A stretch of DNA of 64,000 nucleotides from DAOUKH01 sp965207995 (GTDB taxonomy: Bacteria; Chloroflexota; Dehalococcoidia; SHYB01). The notes beneath the pieces are model-generated. The model was not told the origin of the DNA and made no database searches. It saw only the letters and a list, made by a program, of their open reading frames with translations. The stretch spans positions 434,001 to 498,000 of the forward strand of contig CBDBNG010000001.1 in assembly GCA_965207995.1 (NCBI GenBank), in the 5' to 3' direction. Shown one piece after another: positions 51,956-61,898 of the stretch (position 1 is its first letter; each line of letters begins with the position of its first letter). The position numbers and the translations under genes were made by a program.

Positions 51956-52969
51956 CTAGACCACGCCGCGGATGGCGACGGTCTGAGGCTGGCTGGCGAC
52001 GCCGAAGCCCCAGGTGGGAATGACGGCGCTGAACGCGCCCGCCATCCCGCCCCCAACGACGATGCGCACCGCCTCCGGCCCAGTGAGCGCGGCGACGGGG
52101 TCGTCCGTCTCCTCATCGCCGAGTTGGCCTACGCGCCGGTAGAAATCGGCAGGCCGGCGCGCCTTCTCGTGCAGGAACGCCTTGACTTGCTCCTTCGTCC
52201 AGCCCGCGCCTTCGAGCTGCGCCACGTGCTCGGGGCCGAGCACGACGACGAAGTCGCCGAAGCCGTGGCCGCAGTCGGCGATGGCCTCGGCGATGCGCGT
52301 CTGGACGACCTCCAACGGCTTGTTCGTCAGCGAGTGCACCTGATGCGGGCTGAGCACGTTGATGACGGTCACCGCGCTCTCGTCCTTCGAGAAGCCCTGC
52401 TCGACGTGCAGGGGCGCCCACGGTGAGAGTTCCTCGTTCTCGGCGATGCAGAAGGAGTACTTGCCGGGATGTCCCAGGCAGCTCATGTCGATCTCGCCGG
52501 GACGGTTGCCCAGCACGTTGATGTGGATAAGCCGGATGGCGCGGCCGATGGTGGCGTTGGGACGGAAGCCGGGGCCGAACAGGTTCGGCCCGCTGTTCAG
52601 TTCGAGCGCGTGCCGGACCGGACCGTTGACGATGAGCAGCTGCGCCGACCCCCCGGTGCTCACCGATGCGCCGTGGATGTTGAAGTGCCCCCGGCACATC
52701 CCCTCGACGGCGGCCACCACGACCGGGAGATACTCGGGGCGGCACCCCGCCATGACGGCGTTTACCGCCACCTGTGCTGCGTTGATGGTCAGCAGGCGGG
52801 GCTCAATGACGCCGACGGTGTCGTCGGCTTCGAGTCCGGCGGCGGCGAGAGCGGCCTCGACGAGATCGGAGCGGGGCGGGACGACGGGCAACCCGTCGGT
52901 CAGTCCATCCTCGAAGAAGCGCTCGATGGCGGCCCAGGCGTCGTTGGCTTCGATGCGTCCGTCGGACAC
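51956..52969 (-). CDS. Uncharacterised GDGLP-motif protein, paralogue A
   Basis: This 337-residue protein has a GTG start. I do not know its function. It is homologous over its length to 62505-63590: DGLTDGLPVVPP, VAVNAVMAGCRPEYLPVVVA, NSGPNLFGPGFRPNATIGRA and PGKYSFCIAENEE all have counterparts there. Two cysteines (in MAGC and FCIAE) are shared by both. Here it follows the HMGL-type synthase gene by 24 bp on the same strand. The paralogue is coupled to a UGSC-family selenoprotein gene, so a shared redox or radical-free chemistry role can be suspected but not shown. Confidence 0.75.
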   Translation of the reverse strand: MSDGRIEANDAWAAIERFFEDGLTDGLPVVPPRSDLVEAALAAAGLEADDTVGVIEPRLLTINAAQVAVNAVMAGCRPEYLPVVVAAVEGMCRGHFNIHGASVSTGGSAQLLIVNGPVRHALELNSGPNLFGPGFRPNATIGRAIRLIHINVLGNRPGEIDMSCLGHPGKYSFCIAENEELSPWAPLHVEQGFSKDESAVTVINVLSPHQVHSLTNKPLEVVQTRIAEAIADCGHGFGDFVVVLGPEHVAQLEGAGWTKEQVKAFLHEKARRPADFYRRVGQLGDEETDDPVAALTGPEAVRIVVGGGMAGAFSAVIPTWGFGVASQPQTVAIRGVV

Positions 52970-52993
52970 GGCGGCGTCGCGCGCCCGGTGGGG

Positions 52994-54430
52994 CTATCCC
53001 GCGGCGGAGGCACGGGCCTCCGTGGCCCGGGCCTCCGTCTCGGCTCGAGGCTTAGCGCGCTGCGACTCGTACTCCTGGGCCAGGGCGTAGAGTTCGTCGC
53101 CGTTGAAGAAGCTGTGGCGGGCGTTGCGGTAGCTGCCCGACGCCTCGTCCCATTCGCCGTCGTAGGCGTCTTGGATCTTGTCGTAGACGTACTTCACAAC
53201 GCGGGTGGCGCTGGTGTACTTGTCGGCCACGCCGGTCTTCTCCAGGTGCTTGGCGTTGAGGATCGCGACGATGCCCTCCGCGCCCGAGAGCGAGCCCACT
53301 CGGTGCAGCTCCACGCGGTCGGCCCCGAGGACCTTGGGGTCGAACGGCAGGTAGATGTCGCCGCCCTCGGCCTGGGCCTGGCGCTCGACGCCGGCCTGAT
53401 GGATGCCGGCCTGGGTGCTGAAGATGGCGTCGCCGATGATAGGCGACTTTATGTTCACTCCGCCGATCTCGCTCTGAATGAGGGCCGCCATCTCACGCAG
53501 GGCGGCGAGGTTGAAGCCGGGGTCGCCGTAGAGCCGGATGTAGTCGGCGGTGACCTGTTCCAGGGTGGTGTTGCCGGTGCGCTCGCCGAGGCCGCCGAAG
53601 GCGACGTTGACCCGCCGCGCGCCGTAGCGCCAGGCGAGGATGCTGTTGGCGGTGGCGAAGCCGAAGTCGTTGTGGCCGTGCCACTCAAGCTCGGCGCCGG
53701 TCTCCGCCCGGATGGTCGAGATCAGCCGCGGCACGCCCATGGGCAGCGCGGCGTGGGGGTCGGGGAAGCCGATGCCGAGGGTGTCGCAGATGCGGACCTT
53801 CGCCGTGCCCTCGGTCTCCCTCAGAACCCGCTGGATGAAGGGGATGACGAAGCCGTGGATGTCGGCTTTGGTGGAGTCCTCGAGGTGTACCCGCGGCCTG
53901 ATGCCGGCCTCCATCGCCGCCATGATGGGCTGGAGGTATTTGTCGGCGGCCTCTTCCTTACTCCGGTAGCCGAGCTTGTCGAAGATGTGGTGGTCAGAGG
54001 CCGAGGCGAGCATCCCGGTCTCTTTGACCTTGCCGCCGGAGACCTCGGTGAGGAGCTTGATGTCCTTCGGCGTGGCGCGCGTCCACGTGGTGACTTGGGG
54101 GAAGTCGTAGCCCCGTTCAAGAAGCTTCTCTAAACACCAAAGGTCGCGCTTTTGGTAGATGAAGACCTCGACCTGTTCGATGCGGCCGGTGCCATTGTCG
54201 AGCTCGTGGAGGAGGTCGTAGTAGCGGAGGCGGGCCTCGTTGGGGAAGAGGGCGAAGTTGGGGTCCTGGGCACCGTCGCGGAGGGTAGTGTCGGTGATGA
54301 GCTTGGGCTTGCCGTCGTCGGGAGGGAGCGCCGCCGCCTCGGGCTCGAAGGAGAGCGCGGGCATCTGGCCGCGGAAGTTGTAGAAGCGCTTCCGCGCGTC
54401 GATCTGACGGGGCTCGGCGGTCTGCGTCAT
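52994..54430 (-). CDS. HMGL-like acyltransferase (Re-citrate/homocitrate/isopropylmalate synthase family)
   Basis: This 478-residue member of the LeuA/NifV/HMG-CoA lyase TIM-barrel family has ITDTTLRDGAQDPNFALFPN, the R-D-G-x-Q metal and catalytic motif. Further on are EDSTKADIHGFVIPFIQRVL, ICDTLGIGFPDP, and HGHNDFGFATANSILAWRYG (HxH metal motif) with GLGERTGNTTLEQV. The C-terminal segment includes STQAGIHQAGVER and lacks the long LeuA regulatory domain. The family contains Re-citrate synthases, known from Dehalococcoides and clostridia, as well as homocitrate synthases, and the sequence alone does not decide between them. A repeat/promoter element lies directly upstream. Confidence 0.85.
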   Translation of the reverse strand: MTQTAEPRQIDARKRFYNFRGQMPALSFEPEAAALPPDDGKPKLITDTTLRDGAQDPNFALFPNEARLRYYDLLHELDNGTGRIEQVEVFIYQKRDLWCLEKLLERGYDFPQVTTWTRATPKDIKLLTEVSGGKVKETGMLASASDHHIFDKLGYRSKEEAADKYLQPIMAAMEAGIRPRVHLEDSTKADIHGFVIPFIQRVLRETEGTAKVRICDTLGIGFPDPHAALPMGVPRLISTIRAETGAELEWHGHNDFGFATANSILAWRYGARRVNVAFGGLGERTGNTTLEQVTADYIRLYGDPGFNLAALREMAALIQSEIGGVNIKSPIIGDAIFSTQAGIHQAGVERQAQAEGGDIYLPFDPKVLGADRVELHRVGSLSGAEGIVAILNAKHLEKTGVADKYTSATRVVKYVYDKIQDAYDGEWDEASGSYRNARHSFFNGDELYALAQEYESQRAKPRAETEARATEARASAAG

Positions 54431-54475
54431 CGAGGGCGTCCTTCTGAAGCGCTAGGCCCCGGGAACGTCGCCCCC

Positions 54476-54481
54476 ATTATA
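54476..54481 (-). promoter_or_regulatory. Candidate -10 box upstream of the HMGL-type synthase gene
   Basis: The minus strand reads TGTGTATAATGGGGG, a perfect TATAAT 46 bp before the ATG at 54430. No good -35 is seen, because the upstream sequence is the first tandem hairpin unit. Confidence 0.4.
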
Positions 54482-54485
54482 CACA

Positions 54486-54691
54486 GGCCCTGTCTCCTGC
54501 GCGTCCGCAGGGCATTGGGCCGATCCGTCGCCCGCCACAGCAGCGGCCCTGTCTCCTGCGCGTCCGCAGGGCACTGGGCCGATCCCGCCGCCCGCCACAG
54601 CAGCGGCCCTGTCTCCTGCGCGTCCGCAGGGCATTGGACCGATCCGTCGCCCGCCACAGCAAGGGCCCTGTCTCCTGCGCGTCCGCAGGGC
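54486..54691 (-). repeat. Tandem hairpin repeat, four units (element copy 2)
   Basis: There are four copies of a 28-bp unit (GGCCCTGTCTCCTGCGCGTC plus CGCAGGGC), starting at 54486, 54545, 54605 and 54664, with a 59-60 bp period. The linkers are near-identical to each other (for example GATCCGTCGCCCGCCACAGC). Each unit has a CCTGCG/CGCAGG hairpin. Similar linkers and an irregular period rule out a CRISPR array. Confidence 0.88.
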
Positions 54692-54773
54692 TGGGCCGTT
54701 CCCGCCGCCTCCCGGGGCTGGTAGCGCCCAGCTTCCACGCGTCCGCGGAGTGTCGCCACCGCATCCCGGTTAA

Positions 54774-54822
54774 AGAACGTACGTTCTGACATGATGATAG
54801 CCGCCCGTGGAGGGGGTGTCAA
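54774..54822 (-). promoter_or_regulatory. Sigma70 promoter with perfect LexA-box-like palindrome, element copy 2
   Basis: On the minus strand, TTGACA (54817-54822), a 17-bp spacer and TATCAT (54794-54799) are followed by AGAACGTACGTTCT (54774-54787), a perfect 14-bp palindrome of the GAAC-N4-GTTC SOS-box type. It points toward the tandem repeats and the HMGL-type synthase gene. Confidence 0.7.
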
Positions 54823-55084
54823 GCGGGTAGTGGCGGGGCTGCAACAGGGTTTTCCCGTGGGGTGCTTCTTGTGGGCGCCTGTCCCTAAACGAGGAGAGGG
54901 CCCCGGAGACCACTCCAGGGCAACCACAAGGGTTGCCCCTACAGGGACGGTCTTTGTTGCCTCGTGGGCTGCCAAGGGTCTCCGGGGCGGCGTCTCGCGG
55001 GCGACCGGTGGCGGGTGGCACGGAGCCCCTCATCTCAATCTTCTCCCGTGGGAGACCTTTGCGTAACCGGCGATTCCGGCTCCA

Positions 55085-55150
55085 AGGACGTTGGCGCACC
55101 CCGCTCCACCCCCGGCCCTCTCTCAGTCTCCCCCAGAGGGGGAGAGGGAA
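55085..55150 (-). repeat. Dispersed repeat family A, copy 5 (inverted)
   Basis: GCCCTCTCTCAGTCTCCCCC AGAGGGGGAGAGG is the reverse complement of the family A core. It is preceded by GGCGCACCCCGC, which corresponds to the GTGCGCCAAC end of the longer copies. Confidence 0.75.
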
Positions 55151-55305
55151 GACCACCCCACTCCACCCGTTTTTCAACCATCGATGGGAGTTGTGCAAAG
55201 GTCTCCGGGGGGAGAAGAGGCCGGAGGGGGCGGGCCCGCCCTCAGTCCCTTCCAGAGGGAGGGAAGTTTAAGGGGCGGTTCTCAGGGGAGGGGGCTTAGC
55301 GCGCG

Positions 55306-57054
<1,749 letters not shown>

Positions 57055-57165
57055 GGCGGGACCCCTGCGTGCTTCAGGTTAGCGTGGTGGGGCGTAGGGT
57101 AGCACACGGGGTGGGGGAGGGGCGGGGTGGGGGCACCTGCGGCTGCGGGACGCAAAGCGCAAGGG

Positions 57166-57681
57166 TTAGTTGTCGGGGCTAGGAGTCTCTACGCTATTGG
57201 AAAGCAGAGACGGAAGGTTATACGCCCACACGATGGTGCCGACAGAGAAGGTTATCGCACCCAGGGAAACTGACACTGCTACGATGCCGATTATGACCTT
57301 GTCTGACGACTCTCCTTGCGTGGTAGAAAGGAGCTCAGGGAGAAACAATCCTAGCATGACGAAGGATATTGCTGACAAAAGATATAGGCTAGCCATCCAA
57401 CGGAGTGCCAGTTTGATCCGCGGGTTGACCGTGGAAGAAAAGCCAGCCACGAGTCCGAATCCTGCAAAAATCGCTATCACTTGGGCGAGAGTAAAAGGGT
57501 CGCCGAACACGAATGGATTATTCCCACCTAGTTCATCTATCATGAATGAGAGGAACCAAATCAAGATAGCGATTGGTGCAAGCCCACCTATCATACAGAG
57601 AACCAGAACCAATAAATCGACGTATCCTATGGATTTCCAGGTTGATGCTAAGAGGTGCCCTAGTCGGCTGATTCCACTCAT
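57166..57681 (-). CDS. Membrane protein of unknown function, four TM segments, lower G+C
   Basis: This protein of about 171 residues has four hydrophobic helices (around VDLLVLVLCMIGGLAPIAIL, LAQVIAIFAGFGLVAGF, ASLYLLSAISFVMLGLF and VIIGIVAVSVSLGAITFSVG). I do not recognise the family. The start was set at the ATG behind GGAGGCGAGACG; ten more codons are open upstream. Its base composition is visibly more AT-rich than the neighbours. Together with the adjacent SDR remnant and the secreted-protein gene this suggests a recently gained segment. Confidence 0.65.
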   Translation of the reverse strand: MSGISRLGHLLASTWKSIGYVDLLVLVLCMIGGLAPIAILIWFLSFMIDELGGNNPFVFGDPFTLAQVIAIFAGFGLVAGFSSTVNPRIKLALRWMASLYLLSAISFVMLGLFLPELLSTTQGESSDKVIIGIVAVSVSLGAITFSVGTIVWAYNLPSLLSNSVETPSPDN

Positions 57682-57752
57682 CGTCTCGCCTCCGAGGAAC
57701 TGTAGTAACAATGACCGCAGGACGTTGCCAGAAATACACCGGGAAGTCTACC

Positions 57753-57860
57753 TCACGTATCCCGCCTCCTGAGGCTGTACGTCTGCCCGGTGGGGCCCTT
57801 GTTGGGCTGGGTGGCGAGGAAGAGGGCGAGGGGGACGACGTCTTCAGGGGTCTTGACTCA
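57753..57860 (-). pseudogene. C-terminal remnant of a short-chain dehydrogenase
   Basis: On the minus strand, VKTPEDVVPLALFLATQPNK and then GPTGQTYSLRRRDT precede a TGA. This is the usual end of an SDR (P-E-D-V-x-x-L-A-x-F-L and G-x-T-G-Q). An in-frame TGA lies directly upstream and no other SDR signature is present, so only about 35 codons survive. Confidence 0.65.
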
Positions 57861-58174
57861 CTCGCTTTCCTCTAGGAAGACCGAGCCGGGCTCTCGGCCT
57901 TACGACAGGATCGATTGTGCCAATCGAGGTGATAATCACAAGAAGTCACGCCTAATCAGGCTAAAGTGACGCCCGAGTTACATACACTTACTCTAAACTC
58001 CCCATGCGGTTGTATGCCTTTTTTGCCGGCTACAACCTGTCACGGCCGTTCCGGCTTCCCGTGTTGGCTGCTAGGGCTTCGGGTGGGGTACACCTTGCCC
58101 TCTGCCGGTGCGACATGGGTACGGAGCGATCGTGACAAGCAGCTCCATCCTCGACCGCCGCAAGGGGGCACCAA
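57861..58174. other. Intergenic region, no gene seen
   Basis: This stretch of about 310 bp, between the SDR remnant and the secreted-protein gene, is closer to 50% G+C. I see no convincing promoter, repeat or coding sequence in it, although the right end presumably carries the promoter of the next gene. Confidence 0.5.
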
Positions 58175-58693
58175 ATGCGTATCCTGCTTCTCGCCGTCGC
58201 CGTCGTTCTCGCCGCTGTCGCCTGCACGTCAGTCGCAGCACACACACATATACCCGAACCGGAGCCCTGGAAGGACACTTGGGAGATACGGCCGAACCGA
58301 GTGAATGCCGTAGTCTGGCCTCACGGCAACCCGCCTAGGCTCACGATCTCTTGCAACCGGCAGCTTCGAATGCCGACGATCTCAGTGCTGTGGAATAACA
58401 CGCAAACGGAAGCGTTTCATGTTGCGACCTCTCTCCGTAACACCGGCGGGAAGGCCCCGTGGGAAGACCTCCCGTGGGGAGTACGCAACACGTGGTTAGA
58501 TCAAGAAGATCGAGACCTGCATCAAGTCGAAATCCGAATGCCCTTCGCCAGCGCATTGCTTGACCGACTTACCGAGACGGACGAGATCGCCCTTGCGTTG
58601 TACGACCGAACAGGGAACGTCATCGGAGCCGTGTTCAAGCTGGACTACCTGAAGGAAGCCCTAGCAGCGGAACGTGCATCGTGGAGCTGCTAG
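58175..58693 (+). CDS. Secreted protein of unknown function
   Basis: This 172-residue protein has an N-terminal signal peptide (MRILLLAVAVVLAAVACTSV). The Cys at residue 17 gives a possible lipobox (A-A-V-A-C), so it may be a lipoprotein. The rest (RPNRVNAVVWPHGNPPRLTI; LWNNTQTEAFHVATSLRNTG; WLDQEDRDLHQVEIRMPFAS) looks like a beta-rich domain, but I do not recognise the family. Base composition is lower in G+C than the core genes around it. Confidence 0.65.
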   Translation: MRILLLAVAVVLAAVACTSVAAHTHIPEPEPWKDTWEIRPNRVNAVVWPHGNPPRLTISCNRQLRMPTISVLWNNTQTEAFHVATSLRNTGGKAPWEDLPWGVRNTWLDQEDRDLHQVEIRMPFASALLDRLTETDEIALALYDRTGNVIGAVFKLDYLKEALAAERASWSC

Positions 58694-59068
58694 CAGGACG
58701 CAGAAGCGGATAATGACTACAGGGTCGGCCCTACTCGGTTTGGTGCGTTCCGGTAGCCGTTGGCGGTTGGCGCGGGGCCCCTCATCTCAATCTTCTCCGG
58801 GAGAAGAGGGGAAACCCCGCCCCGGCCCTCTCTCAGTCTCCCCCAGAGGGGGAGAGGTTTAAGGTGCTCCCCCTGCGGGGGAGGGTTGCGGTGTAGCCCC
58901 CGCCCTGGTTGTGGGGAGGCTGCGCGCTGCGACCTGGGTCGCGGGGAAGGGCTGCGGGAGGGCGATTCGTGAATCGCCCCTACGGGACGGGAGGCGGGAA
59001 CCGCCGTTGTTGACCGGCTTCGGTGCGGCTACCGATAATGGCGCCTCTGCCGGGAGGGGTACCCGCTC
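58694..59068. repeat. Intergenic region with families A, B and C repeats
   Basis: This 375-bp gap contains a family B stretch (CCCCTCATCTCAATCTTCTC, about 58780), an inverted family A copy (about 58815-58885), and a family C near-palindrome, GGGCGATTCGTGAATCGCCC, at 58960-58979. No gene is seen. Confidence 0.75.
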
Positions 59069-60208
59069 ATGCTTGACTGGCTTGGTGTCGACCACCTCTT
59101 CGAGCTTTCGACGACGGAGGCGATCGCGGGGTTCTTCACGCCGCTGGCGATTTTCGCGGCGTTCTTCCTGGCGCAGATGGTCCTGCCGGGGAGGTGGGTC
59201 CCCGGCTACGTCGTCAACCCGGAAACCGGGGAGCCACGGCAGTACCGGCTCAACGGCATCCTCGTCTTCGCCCTCGCGATGGTGGTGTGGGCGCTCGAGC
59301 TCACCGGCATGCCGCGCGATTGGTTCTACCGGTCGTCGGTCTATGCCGTGGTCGGCGGGACGGTGTTCACCCTGATCTTCGCTGTCATCGCGGTCTTCAC
59401 CCAGCCGCGCGGCGCGATCAAGAACCCGCTGCTGGCGCTCTGGTTCGGGCGGGCCCAGGAGCTGTCGTTCTTCAAGCAGCGCTTCGACGTGAAGATGTAC
59501 TTCTACGTCGTCGGCGGGACGATGCTGTCGCTCAACGCCCTCTCCGGGGCGGCGTTCCACTACGACCTCTTCGGCGACGACGCCAATCCCGGCGTCTACC
59601 TGTACGCGGCGATCTTCACCTTCTACGTCTTCGACTACTTCGTCTTCGAGCGCGTCCAGCTCTACACCTACGACGTGATCTACGAGAGGCTCGGCTTCAT
59701 GATGTTCTGGGGCGCGCTCATGGTCTACGGGTGGGTCTTCATCCTCCCGCTGTGGGGCATGGCCGCCTACCCCGACCCCGGCTTCTCGACGGCGTGGACG
59801 TACGTCTGGATCATCGGCGCGTCCGCGCTGTTCCTGGTCGGGTGGGCCATCTCGCGCGGCGCCAACTTGCAGAAGTACACGTTCAAGCGGTGGCCCGACC
59901 GCAAGTTCCTGGGGATCATCGAGCCGAAGTACATCGAGGCCGGCAACCGCAAGATCCTGTGCAGCGGTCTCTGGGGCGCCGCCCGGCACTTCAACTACTT
60001 CGGCGAGTGGTGCTTCGGCCTGTCCATCGGCCTCGCCTTCGGGCACTTTGGCGTACTCTGGGCCTGGACCTACTTCATCTTCGTCGCCGTCTTCTTCTAT
60101 TTCCGCCAACGGGGCGACGACAAGAACTGCGCCGAGAAGTACGGCGCCCAGAAGTGGGCGGAGTACCAGGCGCGGGTGAAGTACCGGATCGTACCGGGGG
60201 TGTACTAG
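59069..60208 (+). CDS. ERG4/ERG24 sterol-reductase-like membrane protein
   Basis: This 379-residue integral membrane protein has about nine TM segments. The C-terminal half resembles the ERG4/ERG24 (delta14/delta24/delta7 sterol reductase) family. LCSGLWGAARHFNYFGEWCF corresponds to the G-W-W-x-x-A-R-H-x-N-Y-x-G signature of the NADPH-binding region. The end, DDKNCAEKYGAQKWAEYQAR followed by VKYRIVPGVY, matches the D-E-x-x-C-x-x-K-Y-G ... Y-R-I-I-P-G-x-Y tail. Eukaryotic members reduce sterol double bonds with NADPH. Bacterial members are uncommon and some may act on other polyisoprenoids. The gene stands alone and is flanked by family A repeats. Confidence 0.78.
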   Translation: MLDWLGVDHLFELSTTEAIAGFFTPLAIFAAFFLAQMVLPGRWVPGYVVNPETGEPRQYRLNGILVFALAMVVWALELTGMPRDWFYRSSVYAVVGGTVFTLIFAVIAVFTQPRGAIKNPLLALWFGRAQELSFFKQRFDVKMYFYVVGGTMLSLNALSGAAFHYDLFGDDANPGVYLYAAIFTFYVFDYFVFERVQLYTYDVIYERLGFMMFWGALMVYGWVFILPLWGMAAYPDPGFSTAWTYVWIIGASALFLVGWAISRGANLQKYTFKRWPDRKFLGIIEPKYIEAGNRKILCSGLWGAARHFNYFGEWCFGLSIGLAFGHFGVLWAWTYFIFVAVFFYFRQRGDDKNCAEKYGAQKWAEYQARVKYRIVPGVY

Positions 60209-60251
60209 GCGGGGCGGAGTGGGAGCGTGGCGGTCTCGGTGAAGGGGACCC

Positions 60252-60325
60252 CGCCCCGGCCCTCTCTCAGTCTCCCCCAGAGGGGGAGAGGCTTAAGGTG
60301 CTCCCCCTGCGGGGGAGGATTTTGG
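60252..60325 (-). repeat. Dispersed repeat family A, copy 7 (inverted)
   Basis: CCCTCTCTCAGTCTCCCCCA plus GAGGGGGAGAGG is followed by CTTAAGGTGCTCCCCCTGCG. The same extension is present in the copies near 58850 and 61780, which defines a longer subtype. Confidence 0.8.
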
Positions 60326-60372
60326 GTGTATCCTCCCCTCCGGGAAAGTCACCGGCGGCCTGAGGACAGCCC

Positions 60373-61731
60373 ATGCCTGAGTTGATCGACCTGCTGGACC
60401 AAGTCGACGAGATGCGCGACGAGATCGTGGCGCTGGAGCGCGACATGGTCCGCATTCCCACGGTCAACACCGGCTTCATGCCGACGGGGAACGAGACGGA
60501 GCTGTGCCGTTACGTCGAGCGGTGGCTGGCCGAGGACGGCGTCGCGTGCGAGGTCATCGAGTCGGCGCCGGGGCGGGGCAACCTGATCGCGCGGCTGGAG
60601 GGCAGCTCGGGGCAGGCCGGCCTCATGTTCATGTCGCACCTCGACGTCGTGCCGGTCGAAGAGGAGGAGAAGTGGCGGTTTCCTCCGTTCAGCGCCACGG
60701 TGGCCGACGGCCGGATCTTCGGCCGGGGCGCATCGGACTGCAAGGGCCTGTTGACGTGCCACTTGATCGCCCTGCGCATCCTCAAGCGGAACGACGTCCC
60801 GCTCAAGGACAGCCTGATACTCGCCTCCTGCGCCGACGAGGAGCACGGCGGCCGCTACGGGTTTGGCTGGATGGCGGAGCACCACCCCGAGAAGCTCGCG
60901 GCGCCGCTGGCGGTGAACGAGGGCGGCGGCTACCCCGTCCACGCGGCGGGAAACCTCACCTATCTGCTGGGCGTGGGAGAAAAGGGCCGCCTGCAGGTGG
61001 AGATCGACGTGCGGGGGTCGAGCGCTCATGCGTCGGTGCCGTGGCTGGGGTCGAACGCCCTGTTCGCTTTATCGGAAGTCGTGAAGCGGATCGAGGCGTA
61101 TGAGCCGGAACGGGACACGTCGACCAGCCTCTTCGAGCACCTGTCGGTCTTCGCCATCGAGGACAAGCCGTCGGCGGAGAACATCGACCAGATCATCGCG
61201 GACACCCGAGACGAGAACGCTCGCTTCGCCTCGACGATGCGGGCGCTGTCGCGGATGACAATCACGCCGACGATGGTCCGGGGCGGCATCAAGTCGAACA
61301 GCGTGCCGGAGTCGGTGCGCCTGACCTGCGACGTCCGGACGCTGCCGCACCAGGACGAGGCCTACGTCCGGCGGGAGCTGGAGAAGATTCTCGACGGCAT
61401 TCCAGGGGTCGAGATCGACATCGACTACATGGCGGTGCCCAACTCCTCGCCTTTCGACACCGACTTCGCCCGCCGCATCGAGCTCAGCACCGCGCGGGCG
61501 CTCAACCGGGACGACCTCCAGTGGGTCCCCGCGCTGACCACCGGGTTCACCGACTCGCGCTTCACCCGCGAACTCGGCACCACCACTTACGGCATGGTCG
61601 GCTCCCACCCCGACGACGACCCGCGGCTGGCGAACATCCACGGGACGGACGAGTCGGTGGGCATCGCGAGCCTGATCAGCGGCTCGCGCGTCATGCTCGC
61701 GCTGGCGTACGACGTCCTGGCGGAGAAGTAG
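60373..61731 (+). CDS. M20 family metallopeptidase (ArgE/DapE/carboxypeptidase-like)
   Basis: This 452-residue di-zinc peptidase has the first metal motif MSHLDVVPVEEEEKW (H-x-D). The bridging Asp is in GRGASDCKGLLTCHL, the general-base Glu pair in CADEEHGGRYGFG, and a late His in the C-terminal catalytic half (GMVGSHPDDD and IHGTDESVGI). The dimerisation domain spans about residues 200-320. It probably hydrolyses an N-acyl amino acid or dipeptide in the cytosol. The gene is flanked by family A repeats and has no operon partner. Confidence 0.92.
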   Translation: MPELIDLLDQVDEMRDEIVALERDMVRIPTVNTGFMPTGNETELCRYVERWLAEDGVACEVIESAPGRGNLIARLEGSSGQAGLMFMSHLDVVPVEEEEKWRFPPFSATVADGRIFGRGASDCKGLLTCHLIALRILKRNDVPLKDSLILASCADEEHGGRYGFGWMAEHHPEKLAAPLAVNEGGGYPVHAAGNLTYLLGVGEKGRLQVEIDVRGSSAHASVPWLGSNALFALSEVVKRIEAYEPERDTSTSLFEHLSVFAIEDKPSAENIDQIIADTRDENARFASTMRALSRMTITPTMVRGGIKSNSVPESVRLTCDVRTLPHQDEAYVRRELEKILDGIPGVEIDIDYMAVPNSSPFDTDFARRIELSTARALNRDDLQWVPALTTGFTDSRFTRELGTTTYGMVGSHPDDDPRLANIHGTDESVGIASLISGSRVMLALAYDVLAEK

Positions 61732-61737
61732 GCGGCC

Positions 61738-61812
61738 CCACCCCCGGCCCTCTCTCAGTCTCCCCCAGAGGGGGAGAGGCTTAAGGTGCTCCCCTTCGGG
61801 GAGGGTTTAGGT
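61738..61812 (-). repeat. Dispersed repeat family A, copy 8 (inverted)
   Basis: CCCTCTCTCAGTCTCCCCCA plus GAGGGGGAGAGG and CTTAAGGTGCTCCCCTTCGG make this nearly identical to copy 7. It lies between the M20 gene and the UGSC selenoprotein gene. Confidence 0.8.
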
Positions 61813-61898
61813 GTATCCCCGCCCCCGCTGTGGGGGAGCTTAGGGAAGGCGCCACGGCGGTATACTTGCGCCCAAACGCTGTCCAGATGGAGCTTGCT

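Larger units (their letters stand above)
54431..55305. repeat. Repeat-rich intergenic region 2 (families A, B, C and promoter/tandem-repeat element)
   Basis: This 875-bp region has no supportable gene. It contains four tandem hairpin units (54486-54691) and a promoter with a LexA-box-like palindrome (54774-54822, minus strand). A family C inverted repeat, GGGCAACC...GGGTTGCCC, lies at 54918-54938. A family B stretch (CCCCTCATCTCAATCTTCTC) with GACCTTTGCGTAACC is at about 55026-55066, and an inverted family A copy at 55085-55150. These elements mirror those at 40369-41257. Confidence 0.8.

Noticed and set aside
54486..54691. Regularly spaced 28-bp repeats resembling a CRISPR array
   Set aside because: The 30-32 bp linkers are near-identical to each other, there are only four units, the same unit appears elsewhere with other spacing, and no cas gene is present. 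It is a tandem repeat of about 60 bp.
54427..54975. Open frame across the tandem hairpin units with repeated CGRAGDRA/PADAQETG peptides
   Set aside because: The repetition only reflects the DNA repeat, different frames are open in the two copies, and the apparent ATG overlaps the promoter, upstream of the predicted transcript start.
57753..57860. SDR C-terminal fragment as another selenoprotein with an in-frame TGA
   Set aside because: No SDR sequence continues upstream of that TGA, and SDRs have no Cys/Sec at this place. A decayed gene explains it better.
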